From: CAIQPS01 sp963783835
GTDB lineage: Bacteria; Actinomycetota; Thermoleophilia; RBG-16-64-13
Assembly (NCBI GenBank): GCA_963783835.1
Contig: CAWAOX010000015.1
Span: forward strand, 186,001 to 250,000
Length of the DNA: 64,000 nucleotides
Direction of reading: 5' to 3'
Position numbers and translations under genes: made by a program. The notes under the pieces are model-generated. The model was given only the letters and a program-made list of their open reading frames with translations. It ran no database searches and had not been told where the DNA came from. Shown piece by piece: positions 48,184 through 56,969 of this stretch (position 1 is its first letter; each line of letters opens with the position of its first letter).

Positions 48184-50297
48184 GATCCACCTCCCGGCTC
48201 CGGGACTGCGTCGCTCTCGTAGCGGGTAGCGAGTGCGGCCGCGAGCTCTCTGATCCTATCGCGGGCGGATTGGGGCCGTACGAGGACGGCTTCACCCAGA
48301 AAACGGAGGACCTCATAGGCCATCCAGCCCTCGTCCGCATAGGGGATGCGGGCCTCCAACGTCCCATCGGGGAGAGTGATGAAATCCACTCCGCGGTCTT
48401 CCAGATGTCGGAGCCACCGTGGTTCGAAGCGGACGGTCGACCACGTTGCTACATCCCCGGGAACGAACGCCTGTCCGCTGCGCCCCGACGTCAAGTCCAC
48501 CTCGGGGCGCGGGGTGTATGAGTCGCCGGTCAGCCGGGCCGAACGTATCCGCTCGAGCTTGAACGTGCGTTGTCCGCCGGCGAGAAGACAGTAGGCCTCC
48601 AGATACCAGGCTTCCGAGCCGCGGAAGAGCAGGTAGGGCTCCACTCGCCGGCTCGCGACCTCCAGCCGTCCCTTGGTCAGGTATTCCAACTCCACGACCA
48701 GGCGGTCACGGATGCCACGCTTGAGCGCCTCGATCACTTGGTGGTCGGGAGGCGACACATCGTCGAGCATGACCGTCGTCCCGGGCGGCGTCGCGCCGAC
48801 GAGCGCCCGGATCTTCTCCAGGACGGGGGTCAGCGATTCGAGGCCGGGGACGGCGAAGGCATCGCCAACCAGATCGAGCGCGAGCAGGAGGGCCCTGGCC
48901 ATGAGGGGAGAAAGCCGCGCCGGCCGGGAGAACGTGTCCGCCATGACATCCGGCGTCACCCGGATGCCCGCCTTTTCGGCCTCTGCCATGAGCGCATAGG
49001 TCCCACCGCCGAAATTCACCAAATTGACAAGCGACAGGTCGGCCTCTACCTCGTCCCGGCTGAGTCCCAGGTCGTGCTCAACAGCCGTCCAGGGGATCAG
49101 CGCCGGCCGCTCCGGGTCGAGGAGATAGTGAAGGAGCGCGACAGCCCGGGCCAAGCGTTCGGTAGCTATCGGCTGCGGCTCGTCTCCCGCGGTTTTCTTG
49201 GCTGCCCCCGTCGGTGCGGCGTCGGTTCCCTCAGCGCGGCTCCGGCCCTCGCCGGTAGCAGGCCGGGGCTCTTCGGGTGGACCTTCATGTCTGTCGCGCG
49301 CGCGCTCGAGGTCCTCGAGCAGCCGCAGGCGAAGCTCGGCCGGATCGAGCAACTCGCCACACCCACCAAGGCCGATGACCCACGCGATCAGCACATCGGG
49401 GTCGGCGTAGGGAACGAGGAACCGGGCGCAGGCATCGTCGTCCACCGGGAGTGGCTGCACGTGAGGAGCCAGCCTCTCGACGAACCAGGCCAGGTCGTCG
49501 CCGACGCTTATGGTCGCGGAACCCTTGACAGGCCCCAGGAGCCAGGGAGGTCGCGCGCGGTAGGCCGCGGGGTCGTAGTCGGCGGGCACGTAGAAGTCCC
49601 GGTTCTTCTCGGTCACGAACCCCACGGGCCCGGCGATCCTAGTGACTCGGAAGGTGCGCACCGCCTCCCGGAGGTGATCTCGGCCGACGACGTACCAGTG
49701 CCCCTGGATGAAGAAGAGGCTATACGGGTCGACGGTCCGCTCGATGCACGGAGCCTCCGGGTCCGCGCCCGGGTAGGAGAAGCGAACGATCCGGCCCCGC
49801 GCCACCGCGTCCTCCAGCCGGGCGAGTTGCTTGCCGGCTTTGCGGGCATCCTCGTCGGGCGCAAGGGCGACCGGCAGCAGGTCGAACTGCCCGGCGAGTT
49901 CGTCTTGGCGGCCATGGCAGATGGCGGTGAGCGCTAGACGCAGGGGACGGGCGTACGCAAACCGGCCGTCCAGCGCGGCCAGAGCCATGGAGAGCGCGGT
50001 AAGTTCCGCCGGGGTGAGGTCGACCTTCGGAAGGCGAAAATCCTCCTCCTTCAGCAGAAACAGTTGCGCCTCGGCGGCATCGGCCGCATCGGAGCCGGTC
50101 AAGACCCGGATCTCGATGCCTATCTTTGCCAGGTCGGCCCGGTCGCCCATGAAGCGCCGCGTGAACGTGTCGTCGCTCATCTCCGCGTAGCCCTCGACCG
50201 ATTCCTGGATCTCTCGCGCGGTAAAAGGCCTCTTCCGGCTGAGAAGGAAGGCGAGGAGAGACAGTTGCCGTATGAGTTTGTTGTCGTCCCGGCTCAT
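48180..50297 (-). CDS. pafBC: Fused PafB-PafC transcriptional regulator (two HTH-WYL units)
   Basis: 705 residues made of two similar halves. Each has an N-terminal winged helix (first: LIRQLSLLAFLLSRKRPFTA; second begins near residue 385, LARAVALLHYLLDPERPA), a WYL domain (HWYVVGRDHLREAVRTFRV near 205; AWYLEAYC near 575) and a WCX C-terminal domain. A Glu/Pro/Ala linker joins the halves. PafBC activates the LexA-independent DNA-damage response in actinomycetes, binding single-stranded DNA through WYL. Natural fusions are known in some Actinobacteria. It is divergent from addB-addA, with a 103-base shared gap. The promoter looks leaderless. Confidence 0.88.
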   Translation of the reverse strand: MSRDDNKLIRQLSLLAFLLSRKRPFTAREIQESVEGYAEMSDDTFTRRFMGDRADLAKIGIEIRVLTGSDAADAAEAQLFLLKEEDFRLPKVDLTPAELTALSMALAALDGRFAYARPLRLALTAICHGRQDELAGQFDLLPVALAPDEDARKAGKQLARLEDAVARGRIVRFSYPGADPEAPCIERTVDPYSLFFIQGHWYVVGRDHLREAVRTFRVTRIAGPVGFVTEKNRDFYVPADYDPAAYRARPPWLLGPVKGSATISVGDDLAWFVERLAPHVQPLPVDDDACARFLVPYADPDVLIAWVIGLGGCGELLDPAELRLRLLEDLERARDRHEGPPEEPRPATGEGRSRAEGTDAAPTGAAKKTAGDEPQPIATERLARAVALLHYLLDPERPALIPWTAVEHDLGLSRDEVEADLSLVNLVNFGGGTYALMAEAEKAGIRVTPDVMADTFSRPARLSPLMARALLLALDLVGDAFAVPGLESLTPVLEKIRALVGATPPGTTVMLDDVSPPDHQVIEALKRGIRDRLVVELEYLTKGRLEVASRRVEPYLLFRGSEAWYLEAYCLLAGGQRTFKLERIRSARLTGDSYTPRPEVDLTSGRSGQAFVPGDVATWSTVRFEPRWLRHLEDRGVDFITLPDGTLEARIPYADEGWMAYEVLRFLGEAVLVRPQSARDRIRELAAALATRYESDAVPEPGGGS

Positions 50298-50303
50298 GCG
50301 GTA

Positions 50304-50309
50304 AGACTA
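50304..50309 (-). promoter_or_regulatory. -10 box of a leaderless-type promoter (pafBC)
   Basis: TAGTCT on the minus strand ends 6 bases before ATG 50297, with no ribosome-binding site. Confidence 0.5.
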
Positions 50310-50384
50310 GCGCAGAACACCCGGCGGGTCACCCCAGGCTCGAGGCGTCGGTACCGGGGCGGCGCACCCGTCCTCCGCCGCCTC

Positions 50385-50390
50385 TACAAT
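50385..50390 (+). promoter_or_regulatory. -10 box of a leaderless-type promoter (addB)
   Basis: TACAAT ends 10 bases before ATG 50401. It includes the alternative ATG 50389 within or just after the box, which argues against that start. The pafBC-addB gap could hold a PafBC operator; I could not identify one with confidence. Confidence 0.5.
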
Positions 50391-50400
50391 GGGTGGTGAC

Positions 50401-53352
50401 ATGAGCACCTCGTCTCCCCACGGTCTCACTCTCATCCTGGGGCCCGCCAACTCCGGGAAGTTGGGCCGCGTGCTCGAGTGGTGGGAGGCAAGGCTCGTCT
50501 CCCAGCCCCTGGTAGTCGTCCCGACCGGACCGGACGCCCGCGGTCTTTCCGCGGAGATGGCCCAGCGCGTGGGCGCGCTTGTCGGGCAGTCCCCGGCGGT
50601 GACGTTCGACGGTCTCGTGCGTCTGTTACTTGGACGGTCGTCCCGCTACGCCGGCGATTTCGAACGCTCGCTTCTGCTCTCCCAGCTCTTGGCCGACAGC
50701 CCACCCCGGGCTCCCGGGTTCTCCGTACGATTCCCTGGGGTGGCCGCGGTCGCGGGATCTCTGGTCGAGCAGCTTGGCGATAGCGGCCGATCTCCCGCGG
50801 AGATCGAGCAGGTGCTCGACCGGTGGGGGTCGGCAGACAAGGACTCCGCTCTTCTGGCCGCCGACATCCGCGGCCTGTTGACGGCCTACCGCGACCTCCG
50901 CGATGGGCTGGGATTGTCCGACCGCGGGGAAGCCCTCCGGGAAGCACTGCCGGCGGTGGGCGAATGGACCCGGCCCCTCGCTCTGTACGGCTTCACCTCC
51001 TTCACCCTCGCTCAGAGGCGACTGATAGCGGACCTCGCGCGCTCCACCGAAGTAGTGCTTGTCTTCGACTATGAACGTTCCCGGGCCAGGGGCCTGACGA
51101 CCCAGGGCGAACTCGCATGGTGGGAAGCGCTCGCCGCACAGACGGTAGAGCTCACCCCTCGGACACTTGCCTACACCTCTCCTGCTATCGCTCACCTCGA
51201 GCGGCACTTCATGGACGACGGGCCTCGGCCGGAGCCCCCTCAGGCCTGGAACGAGTGTGAGGGGGTCCGCTTCCTGCTGGCCTCCGGTCAGCGGAACGAG
51301 GCCGAGCTGGCGGCAGCACAGGTGGCCGGTCTCATCCGCTCGGGCCTCCGTCCGGGAGAGATCGCGGTCGTGATCCGCCACGTGAACACCTGGGGGAGGC
51401 TGCTGGAGGATGTCTTCGTTTCCTGCGGCATCCCGTGCCAGGTGGACGAGCAGCTCACCCTCGCCGAGACCGGGCTGGGCCATGCTTTTGTTACCGGGCT
51501 GCACGGAGTCGCCGAGGACGATCCCGCCGCCGTTCTCAAGTACCTTCGCAGCCCTTTCAGTGGTTTGACCCTGGAGCAGGCCGGTGATCTGGAACTGGAC
51601 TACTTGCGAGGAACGGAGCGTGGCGTGGCTGCGCTCGAGCGGTGCGCGGGTCCCGGCACGCAGCTACCCCTTGAAGATCTGGTCCAGGCGGTCGCGAAGC
51701 GTGCGGAGGGCGTCTTCGTGGACCTCGACGCGGCCCAGGCACTTGCCCGCCGGATGCTGGAGAACAGTTTTCGCGCCTCGGCCGCGGACCTGGGCGGAGT
51801 TGCCACCGATGCGCGGGCTCTTCGCGCCCTACGAGATGCTTTGTCCAACCTTTCTCTGTATCAGAAGGAGGACAAGCTTCCTGCCGGCACACTCCGGGTG
51901 GACGTCCTTCTGCCGCCTCTCGCCCGGATGGCGGTCCCCGGGGGCCCCCTGGGCTCGGACGATGCGGTACAGGTTCTGACTGTACACCGGGTGAGGGCCC
52001 GGCGGTTCCAGGCCGTGCTCATCCTTGGCCTCGTGGAGGGTGAGTTCCCGGGTCGTGCCGACCGTCCCACGCTGCTGACGGCGGCCCAGCGCGCCCACTT
52101 GGATGCCATCGGCGGAGGCCTCTTCTCGCCCGAGGCCGACCAGGAGGAGGCTCTCTTCGTGCGAGCGGTGTCCCGGGCCTGGAAGGTCTTGCTGCTGAGT
52201 GCGCGCGATGCCGACGACGGAGGTGGCCACGCCCGCCAGTCCTACTACTGGTCGCACTGCAAGGCGCTTCTCGAGGTCGGCGAGCACGAGCACGTCCACC
52301 GTACCCTGGCCGACCAGGTGTTCGACCTGGCCGGCGCTCCTTCGCCACGGCAGTATCTTCGTGCCTGCGCCGCTCACGGTCTCGAGGCTCATCCTGGTGC
52401 CGGCCTGCCGGCGCATTCGCTGCCGGACTGGGGGCGATCAGACGGCCCGGCGCGGCTCTCTTCCCCGCAGGTCCTCGAGGAACTTGCGGCGACCAGGTGT
52501 CTCAGTCCCTCCGCCCTCGAGAGCTATCTCCGCTGCCCCTTCGCCTGGTTTGTAGAGAAAGTGATCGGCATCGACGATATGGAGACGCTCGTCGACGGCC
52601 GTCTGGTAGGACAACTCCTGCACACCGTGCTGAGCGACACGTACCGCGAACTCAAGTCCTCCGGTGCCCTCCCACTTAGGGCCGCGCACCTCTCGTACGC
52701 CGAACGGACGGCGGGGGCGATCGTCGAGGCCCTCGTGCAGAGTGACGAATGCCCGGGCACTCAGTCTGAGCGCCGTCTTGTCGAGTGGCGCCTCAAACGG
52801 ATGGCGACCAACCTGTTTGCGATGGAAGTGGCGGCCGGCAGTCCTCTGAGCCTGGCGGCCACGGAGTTGAGCGTCGGGCAACCGGGCGGGGTCGACATCG
52901 GGGGGCTGGTCATACGTGGCCGCATCGACAGGGTGGACTCCACGCCCGATGGGGCGCTGTTCATCATCGACTACAAGAGCGGCACCATCCCGGCCAAAGG
53001 CAAGATCGGGACGGCCGAGGGGTTGCAGGTGCCTCTCTACATGCTCGCTCTCGCGGAAGAGAGCCCGGACCGGCGGGTAGTGGGCGGCGCCTACCTCTCG
53101 CCAAGACAGAAGGAACGCTCGGGTGTCGTCGCGGCTGGGTGCGAGGACGTTCTAGGGGCGGATACCGGTGGCTGCCGCGTCGCCGAGGATGACGCGCTGC
53201 AGCAGATGCTCAAAGACGCTCTGGAGTTGGCGTGCGAAGGCGCCGAGGGGATGAGGAGCGGCCGGATCGCGCCTCTGCCCGATCGGGACTGCCCCTCATG
53301 GTGCCGGCTCAGTTCCGTTTGCAGGGCCCGCAGGGGAGGATTCAGGCGATGA
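50401..53352 (+). CDS. addB: AddB-like helicase-nuclease subunit (PD-(D/E)XK, Fe-S)
   Basis: 983 residues. The N-terminal UvrD-like region has a degenerate Walker A (GPANSGKL, lacking the final Ser/Thr), as in AddB proteins whose helicase is inactive. The middle retains VQVLTVHRVRARRFQAV. The C-terminal nuclease has the first Fe-S Cys in SYLRCPFAWF, the PD-(D/E)XK core RGRIDRVD and IIDYKSG, and the trailing CPSWCRLSSVC. It pairs with AddA for end resection in double-strand-break repair. The stop overlaps the addA ATG (ATGA). Confidence 0.87.
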   Translation: MSTSSPHGLTLILGPANSGKLGRVLEWWEARLVSQPLVVVPTGPDARGLSAEMAQRVGALVGQSPAVTFDGLVRLLLGRSSRYAGDFERSLLLSQLLADSPPRAPGFSVRFPGVAAVAGSLVEQLGDSGRSPAEIEQVLDRWGSADKDSALLAADIRGLLTAYRDLRDGLGLSDRGEALREALPAVGEWTRPLALYGFTSFTLAQRRLIADLARSTEVVLVFDYERSRARGLTTQGELAWWEALAAQTVELTPRTLAYTSPAIAHLERHFMDDGPRPEPPQAWNECEGVRFLLASGQRNEAELAAAQVAGLIRSGLRPGEIAVVIRHVNTWGRLLEDVFVSCGIPCQVDEQLTLAETGLGHAFVTGLHGVAEDDPAAVLKYLRSPFSGLTLEQAGDLELDYLRGTERGVAALERCAGPGTQLPLEDLVQAVAKRAEGVFVDLDAAQALARRMLENSFRASAADLGGVATDARALRALRDALSNLSLYQKEDKLPAGTLRVDVLLPPLARMAVPGGPLGSDDAVQVLTVHRVRARRFQAVLILGLVEGEFPGRADRPTLLTAAQRAHLDAIGGGLFSPEADQEEALFVRAVSRAWKVLLLSARDADDGGGHARQSYYWSHCKALLEVGEHEHVHRTLADQVFDLAGAPSPRQYLRACAAHGLEAHPGAGLPAHSLPDWGRSDGPARLSSPQVLEELAATRCLSPSALESYLRCPFAWFVEKVIGIDDMETLVDGRLVGQLLHTVLSDTYRELKSSGALPLRAAHLSYAERTAGAIVEALVQSDECPGTQSERRLVEWRLKRMATNLFAMEVAAGSPLSLAATELSVGQPGGVDIGGLVIRGRIDRVDSTPDGALFIIDYKSGTIPAKGKIGTAEGLQVPLYMLALAEESPDRRVVGGAYLSPRQKERSGVVAAGCEDVLGADTGGCRVAEDDALQQMLKDALELACEGAEGMRSGRIAPLPDRDCPSWCRLSSVCRARRGGFRR

Positions 53353-56300
53353 GCTATCTCGACCACGTGCGGTTGTCCCCTGCGCAACTCAAGGTCTTGT
53401 CCGATGTTGCGCCTCGGCGCCTGGTTGCCGCCGGCGCGGGCAGCGGCAAGACCCGCCTGCTCGTTGCCTATTTCGTCCACGCGCTTCTTGACGAGAGCGT
53501 GCCGTTCGAGAACCTCGCCGCCGTCACCTTCACCCGCAAGGCAGGCTCCGAACTGGCCGAGCGCATCCGCCGCGAGCTTATCGAGTGCGGTCGCCCCGAT
53601 CTTGCCCGCTCCGTCGACGGCGCTGCTATCGGCACCATCCACGGGCTGTGCAGGCGGCTACTCGCCGGGCAGGCACTCAAGGCTGGGGTCGATCCCTCGT
53701 TCACCATCCTCGAGCCCGACACCGGCATTCTGATCAAAGAGGAGATATCGAAGCAGGCCTGGAGCCGGGCGGTCGAAGAGGCCGGCGAGAGCGAACTCGA
53801 AGTCCTGGCTTCGCGGGGAGACGGCCTGCGAAAGCAGACGCTCTACCTGTACGAGCGGCTGCGGGGCATGGGGCAGGAGATGCCGCAGCTTCACATCGAG
53901 CCCGGTCCGGCCGAGAGTGGCCTCCGCGAAGCCCTCGCTTACGCATGCCGCGACGCGCTCACCGAGGCGCACCGCCTCCCCAAGCGGGGCGCCTCTCTCG
54001 AAAGCGATCTGGAGAAGATCGTCCGGTGTGTGGAGTGGCTCGAGCGGACGGCGGCCGGCAGCGACGAGCGCAGGTTGGCGGCGACGGCGACGTTCTTCCC
54101 CAGTCGCAAGACCGCTTCTGCCGAGCCGTGGCTGGCTCCGGTCAGGGCCGCTCTCGCTCGGTATCGCTGCGCCCTCGCCGAGGTGGAACTCCGCCCGCTC
54201 CTGACCGTCACCAATCGGCTGCTCGCGCTGTTCCACGAGGAGTACGGAGCGTACAAGGAGGCTCGGGGCGTTTTGGACTTTGCCGACCTGGAGTTGCGGA
54301 CCAGGGCGATGCTCGCCATCACCCCCAAAGCGCCATCAGAGGGTCCGGCCTTTGTGTCGCACGTCCTGATCGACGAGTTCCAGGACACTAACGAGCTTCA
54401 ATGCGCCATCCTCGAGGGTTTGAGCGCCGACCGGCTGCTCATGGTGGGTGACGAGCGGCAGAGCATCTATCGCTTCCGAGGAGCCGACGTCGACGTCTTC
54501 CGCCGGCGCAAAGGGGCGGACGATCTCAGTCAGCACCGCCTCGACACAAACTACCGCAGCCGTCCGGAGATCCTCAGCTTCATCAACCGGCTGTTCTCAC
54601 AGACCGCCTTTTTCGGCCCCGAGCGGTTCGAACCCCTCATTGCCGGGCGCGAGCCGGTGCCGGACGCCCGAGACGTCAGCGGCGGCGGATCCTGTCGCGG
54701 CAACAGAGGCTCATGGGCTACCGAAGTGCTTGTGGTCGAGCGGGCGGCAGCGGCCGAGGGCGAAGGATCCGCGCCACCGTTGCAGCAGGCCGAAGCTCAG
54801 GCGGTTGCCGGGCGGGTCCGGCGGCTCCTCGACGAAGATGGCTTCGCGCAGAGCGACGTAGTCCTCCTGCTCCCAACGCTCAGCAACGTGGGCCTCTACC
54901 AGCAGGCGTTCCTAGCACGACGGGTGGGCGTGTACGTGGTGCGGGGCAAGGGCTACTACTCGCAGGACGAGGTGGCCGACGTCGCGGCTCTTCTCCAGCT
55001 TCTGATCAATCCTCACGACGACCTGTCTCTCCTGACAGTGCTCCGTTCGCCGCTGGTCGGCGTATCCGATGACTGCCTGTACCTTCTGGGTCGCGCGGCG
55101 CATGGCTCGCGCGCCCGCTCGCTGTGGGAGGTGGTGAGGCAACGGCGCGCCGTTCAGTTAGACCACCGGGACCGGGAGAAGCTGGAGGTGTTCAACCGGC
55201 GCCTGGAGGTGCTCCGCGGCCGGGTGGGACGACCGGGTCTATCACGGCTTATCGACGACGCTTTGACCGCCTGCGCCTACGACCTCTGTCTGCTTGCAGC
55301 GCCTGAAGGTAAGCGCAGGTTCGCCAACGTCCGCAAGCTGATGAGGATGGCGGCCGATTTCGAGCGCCTGGAGGGTCCCGACCTTGCCGGCTTTGTCGCT
55401 CTCATAGGTTCCATGGGCGACCTGGGGGACGACGAGGGCAACGCCCCCAGCCTAGCGGAGGGCGAGGATGTGGTGCGCGTGATGACGGTCCACCAGGCCA
55501 AGGGACTCGAGTTCCCCGTGGTGCTGCTGGCCGGTCTCGGCTCCGACGCCTGGCAGGCGAACCCGGGCGAGTTCGTCATCGGAAGCGATGGGCGGGTTGC
55601 CGCCTTGGCCCAGGGAGCGAAGACCAACTACGAAACGAACGATCCTTGCTGGGGACCGGCCCCGGAGATCATCGCGGACGAGCAGAGCCGCGAAGACGAA
55701 GAGGACATCCGTCTGCTCTACGTGGCCATGACCCGGGCTGAAGACAAACTTGTCCTCGTTGGCGCGCGGCCGACGGGGAGCAAAGCCGAGGCTCGCCGCA
55801 TCGGCAGGATCGTGACCGCTCTCGGACTTGATGCCCTGCCCGATCCTGGGAGCATCGTCACCCTCGACGATATCCACACGGCGGTCATAGGGGTGTCGTC
55901 GGCTCTCGCCGAAGGCGAGGGCTCACCCGCCCGGGACGAGGAGGGAACCGCCGTCTGCGGGCCGTCACCCGTGCCCGAACCCCCGTGCTTCCTCGATCTG
56001 CCGCTTCCCGGCCCGGTCTCCCGGCAAATCAGCTTCTCGGCGCTCTCCGCTTTCGGTCGCTGTCCGCGGCGGTTCTATCTCGAGCGCGTCCTCAGCCTGG
56101 GATTCTTACCGGCGTCGGGGGTAGTCGCCGGCGGCGAGGGCGGTACTCCGGGCCGCGAGGAGACCCTTCTGGACGACGCTGAGAGCTACTCGGGTCGCGA
56201 TGTCGGCTTGGTGGTCCACGCCCTATTGCAGCGGATCGACCTGACGGCCAAGGGACCCAATCAGGGGAGTCTGCGCGAGTCGGCGGCGACCGTCGCAGCC

Positions 56301-56813
56301 GACGCTGGTCTTCGCCTGTCGAGCAGCGGGATCGAGCGGGTGGTGGAACTCGTCGCCGCGTTCTGGGATTCCCCGCTGGCGGGTGATCCGGAGATCGGCT
56401 CCGGGCTGCGGGAGGCGCCGTTCTTCTTCCTTCAGGGCGACACGACCGTGCACGGGGTCATGGACGTCCTGTATCGAGGAGAACAGGGTTGGCGTATCGC
56501 CGACTACAAATCGAACTCCCTTGGAGGCCGGACTCCGAAAGAGATCGCCGAGAGCTATCGCATGCAGGCAGCCGTCTATTGCCTCGCGGGCCTGAAGGCG
56601 GGCGCGCCGGCCGTCCGCCTGGAGTTCGTATTTCTCGAGCGGCCGCGCGAGCCGGTGATCTTCGAATATCGGCAAGTGGACCGTCAACACCTGGAGCGTC
56701 TGCTCGATGATGCTCTCGCGGGGATCAGGGAGAGCAGCTTCCCACCACACGCGGGGCCCGCTTGTGGCGACTGCGAAGTCGAGGGCTTTTGCCATGCGAT
56801 GGCCCGTCTCTGA
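53349..56813 (+). CDS. addA: AddA-like UvrD helicase-nuclease subunit
   Basis: 1154 residues. Superfamily 1 helicase motifs: AAGAGSGKTR (Walker A), FTRKAGSEL, LIDEFQDTNELQ (Walker B), GDERQSIYRFRGAD, LDTNYRSRPEIL, VMTVHQAKGLEFPVV and LLYVAMTRAEDKL. The C-terminal nuclease has GVMDVLYRGEQG and IADYKSN. Cys residues in AFGRCPRRFYL and CGDCEVEGFC give a four-Cys Fe-S-type set flanking the nuclease, unlike Bacillus AddA. ATG 53349 lies in the addB stop. Inferred function: processive resection of broken DNA ends with AddB. Confidence 0.9.
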   Translation: MSYLDHVRLSPAQLKVLSDVAPRRLVAAGAGSGKTRLLVAYFVHALLDESVPFENLAAVTFTRKAGSELAERIRRELIECGRPDLARSVDGAAIGTIHGLCRRLLAGQALKAGVDPSFTILEPDTGILIKEEISKQAWSRAVEEAGESELEVLASRGDGLRKQTLYLYERLRGMGQEMPQLHIEPGPAESGLREALAYACRDALTEAHRLPKRGASLESDLEKIVRCVEWLERTAAGSDERRLAATATFFPSRKTASAEPWLAPVRAALARYRCALAEVELRPLLTVTNRLLALFHEEYGAYKEARGVLDFADLELRTRAMLAITPKAPSEGPAFVSHVLIDEFQDTNELQCAILEGLSADRLLMVGDERQSIYRFRGADVDVFRRRKGADDLSQHRLDTNYRSRPEILSFINRLFSQTAFFGPERFEPLIAGREPVPDARDVSGGGSCRGNRGSWATEVLVVERAAAAEGEGSAPPLQQAEAQAVAGRVRRLLDEDGFAQSDVVLLLPTLSNVGLYQQAFLARRVGVYVVRGKGYYSQDEVADVAALLQLLINPHDDLSLLTVLRSPLVGVSDDCLYLLGRAAHGSRARSLWEVVRQRRAVQLDHRDREKLEVFNRRLEVLRGRVGRPGLSRLIDDALTACAYDLCLLAAPEGKRRFANVRKLMRMAADFERLEGPDLAGFVALIGSMGDLGDDEGNAPSLAEGEDVVRVMTVHQAKGLEFPVVLLAGLGSDAWQANPGEFVIGSDGRVAALAQGAKTNYETNDPCWGPAPEIIADEQSREDEEDIRLLYVAMTRAEDKLVLVGARPTGSKAEARRIGRIVTALGLDALPDPGSIVTLDDIHTAVIGVSSALAEGEGSPARDEEGTAVCGPSPVPEPPCFLDLPLPGPVSRQISFSALSAFGRCPRRFYLERVLSLGFLPASGVVAGGEGGTPGREETLLDDAESYSGRDVGLVVHALLQRIDLTAKGPNQGSLRESAATVAADAGLRLSSSGIERVVELVAAFWDSPLAGDPEIGSGLREAPFFFLQGDTTVHGVMDVLYRGEQGWRIADYKSNSLGGRTPKEIAESYRMQAAVYCLAGLKAGAPAVRLEFVFLERPREPVIFEYRQVDRQHLERLLDDALAGIRESSFPPHAGPACGDCEVEGFCHAMARL

Positions 56814-56820
56814 CTGGTGG

Positions 56821-56826
56821 TAGAAT
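56821..56826 (+). promoter_or_regulatory. -10 box for tRNA-Pro(CGG)
   Basis: TAGAAT lies 33 bases before the tRNA 5' end and just after the addA stop. No -35 is obvious. Confidence 0.4.
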
Positions 56827-56859
56827 AGGCGACCGGCGAGGGGAACCGAGCTAAAGAGG

Positions 56860-56936
56860 CGGGGTGTAGCGCAGCCTGGTAGCGCGCATCGTTCGGGACG
56901 ATGAGGTCCCGGGTTCAAATCCCGGCACCCCGACCA
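56860..56936 (+). tRNA. tRNA-Pro (anticodon CGG)
   Basis: 77 bases including an encoded CCA. Acceptor CGGGGTG pairs with CACCCCG. The anticodon loop TTCGGGA gives CGG at 56894-56896, and the T arm CCGGG-TTCAAAT-CCCGG is intact. It reads codon CCG. Confidence 0.96.
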
Positions 56937-56943
56937 TCGAAGA

Positions 56944-56965
56944 ACGGGGCACCTAGGTGCCCCGT
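56944..56965. terminator. Perfect palindromic terminator
   Basis: A 22-base perfect palindrome (stem 56944-56954 with 56955-56965, minimal loop) with TTT after it on the plus strand. It lies between tRNA-Pro and the convergent anti-sigma gene and can serve both. Confidence 0.7.
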
Positions 56966-56969
56966 TTGC

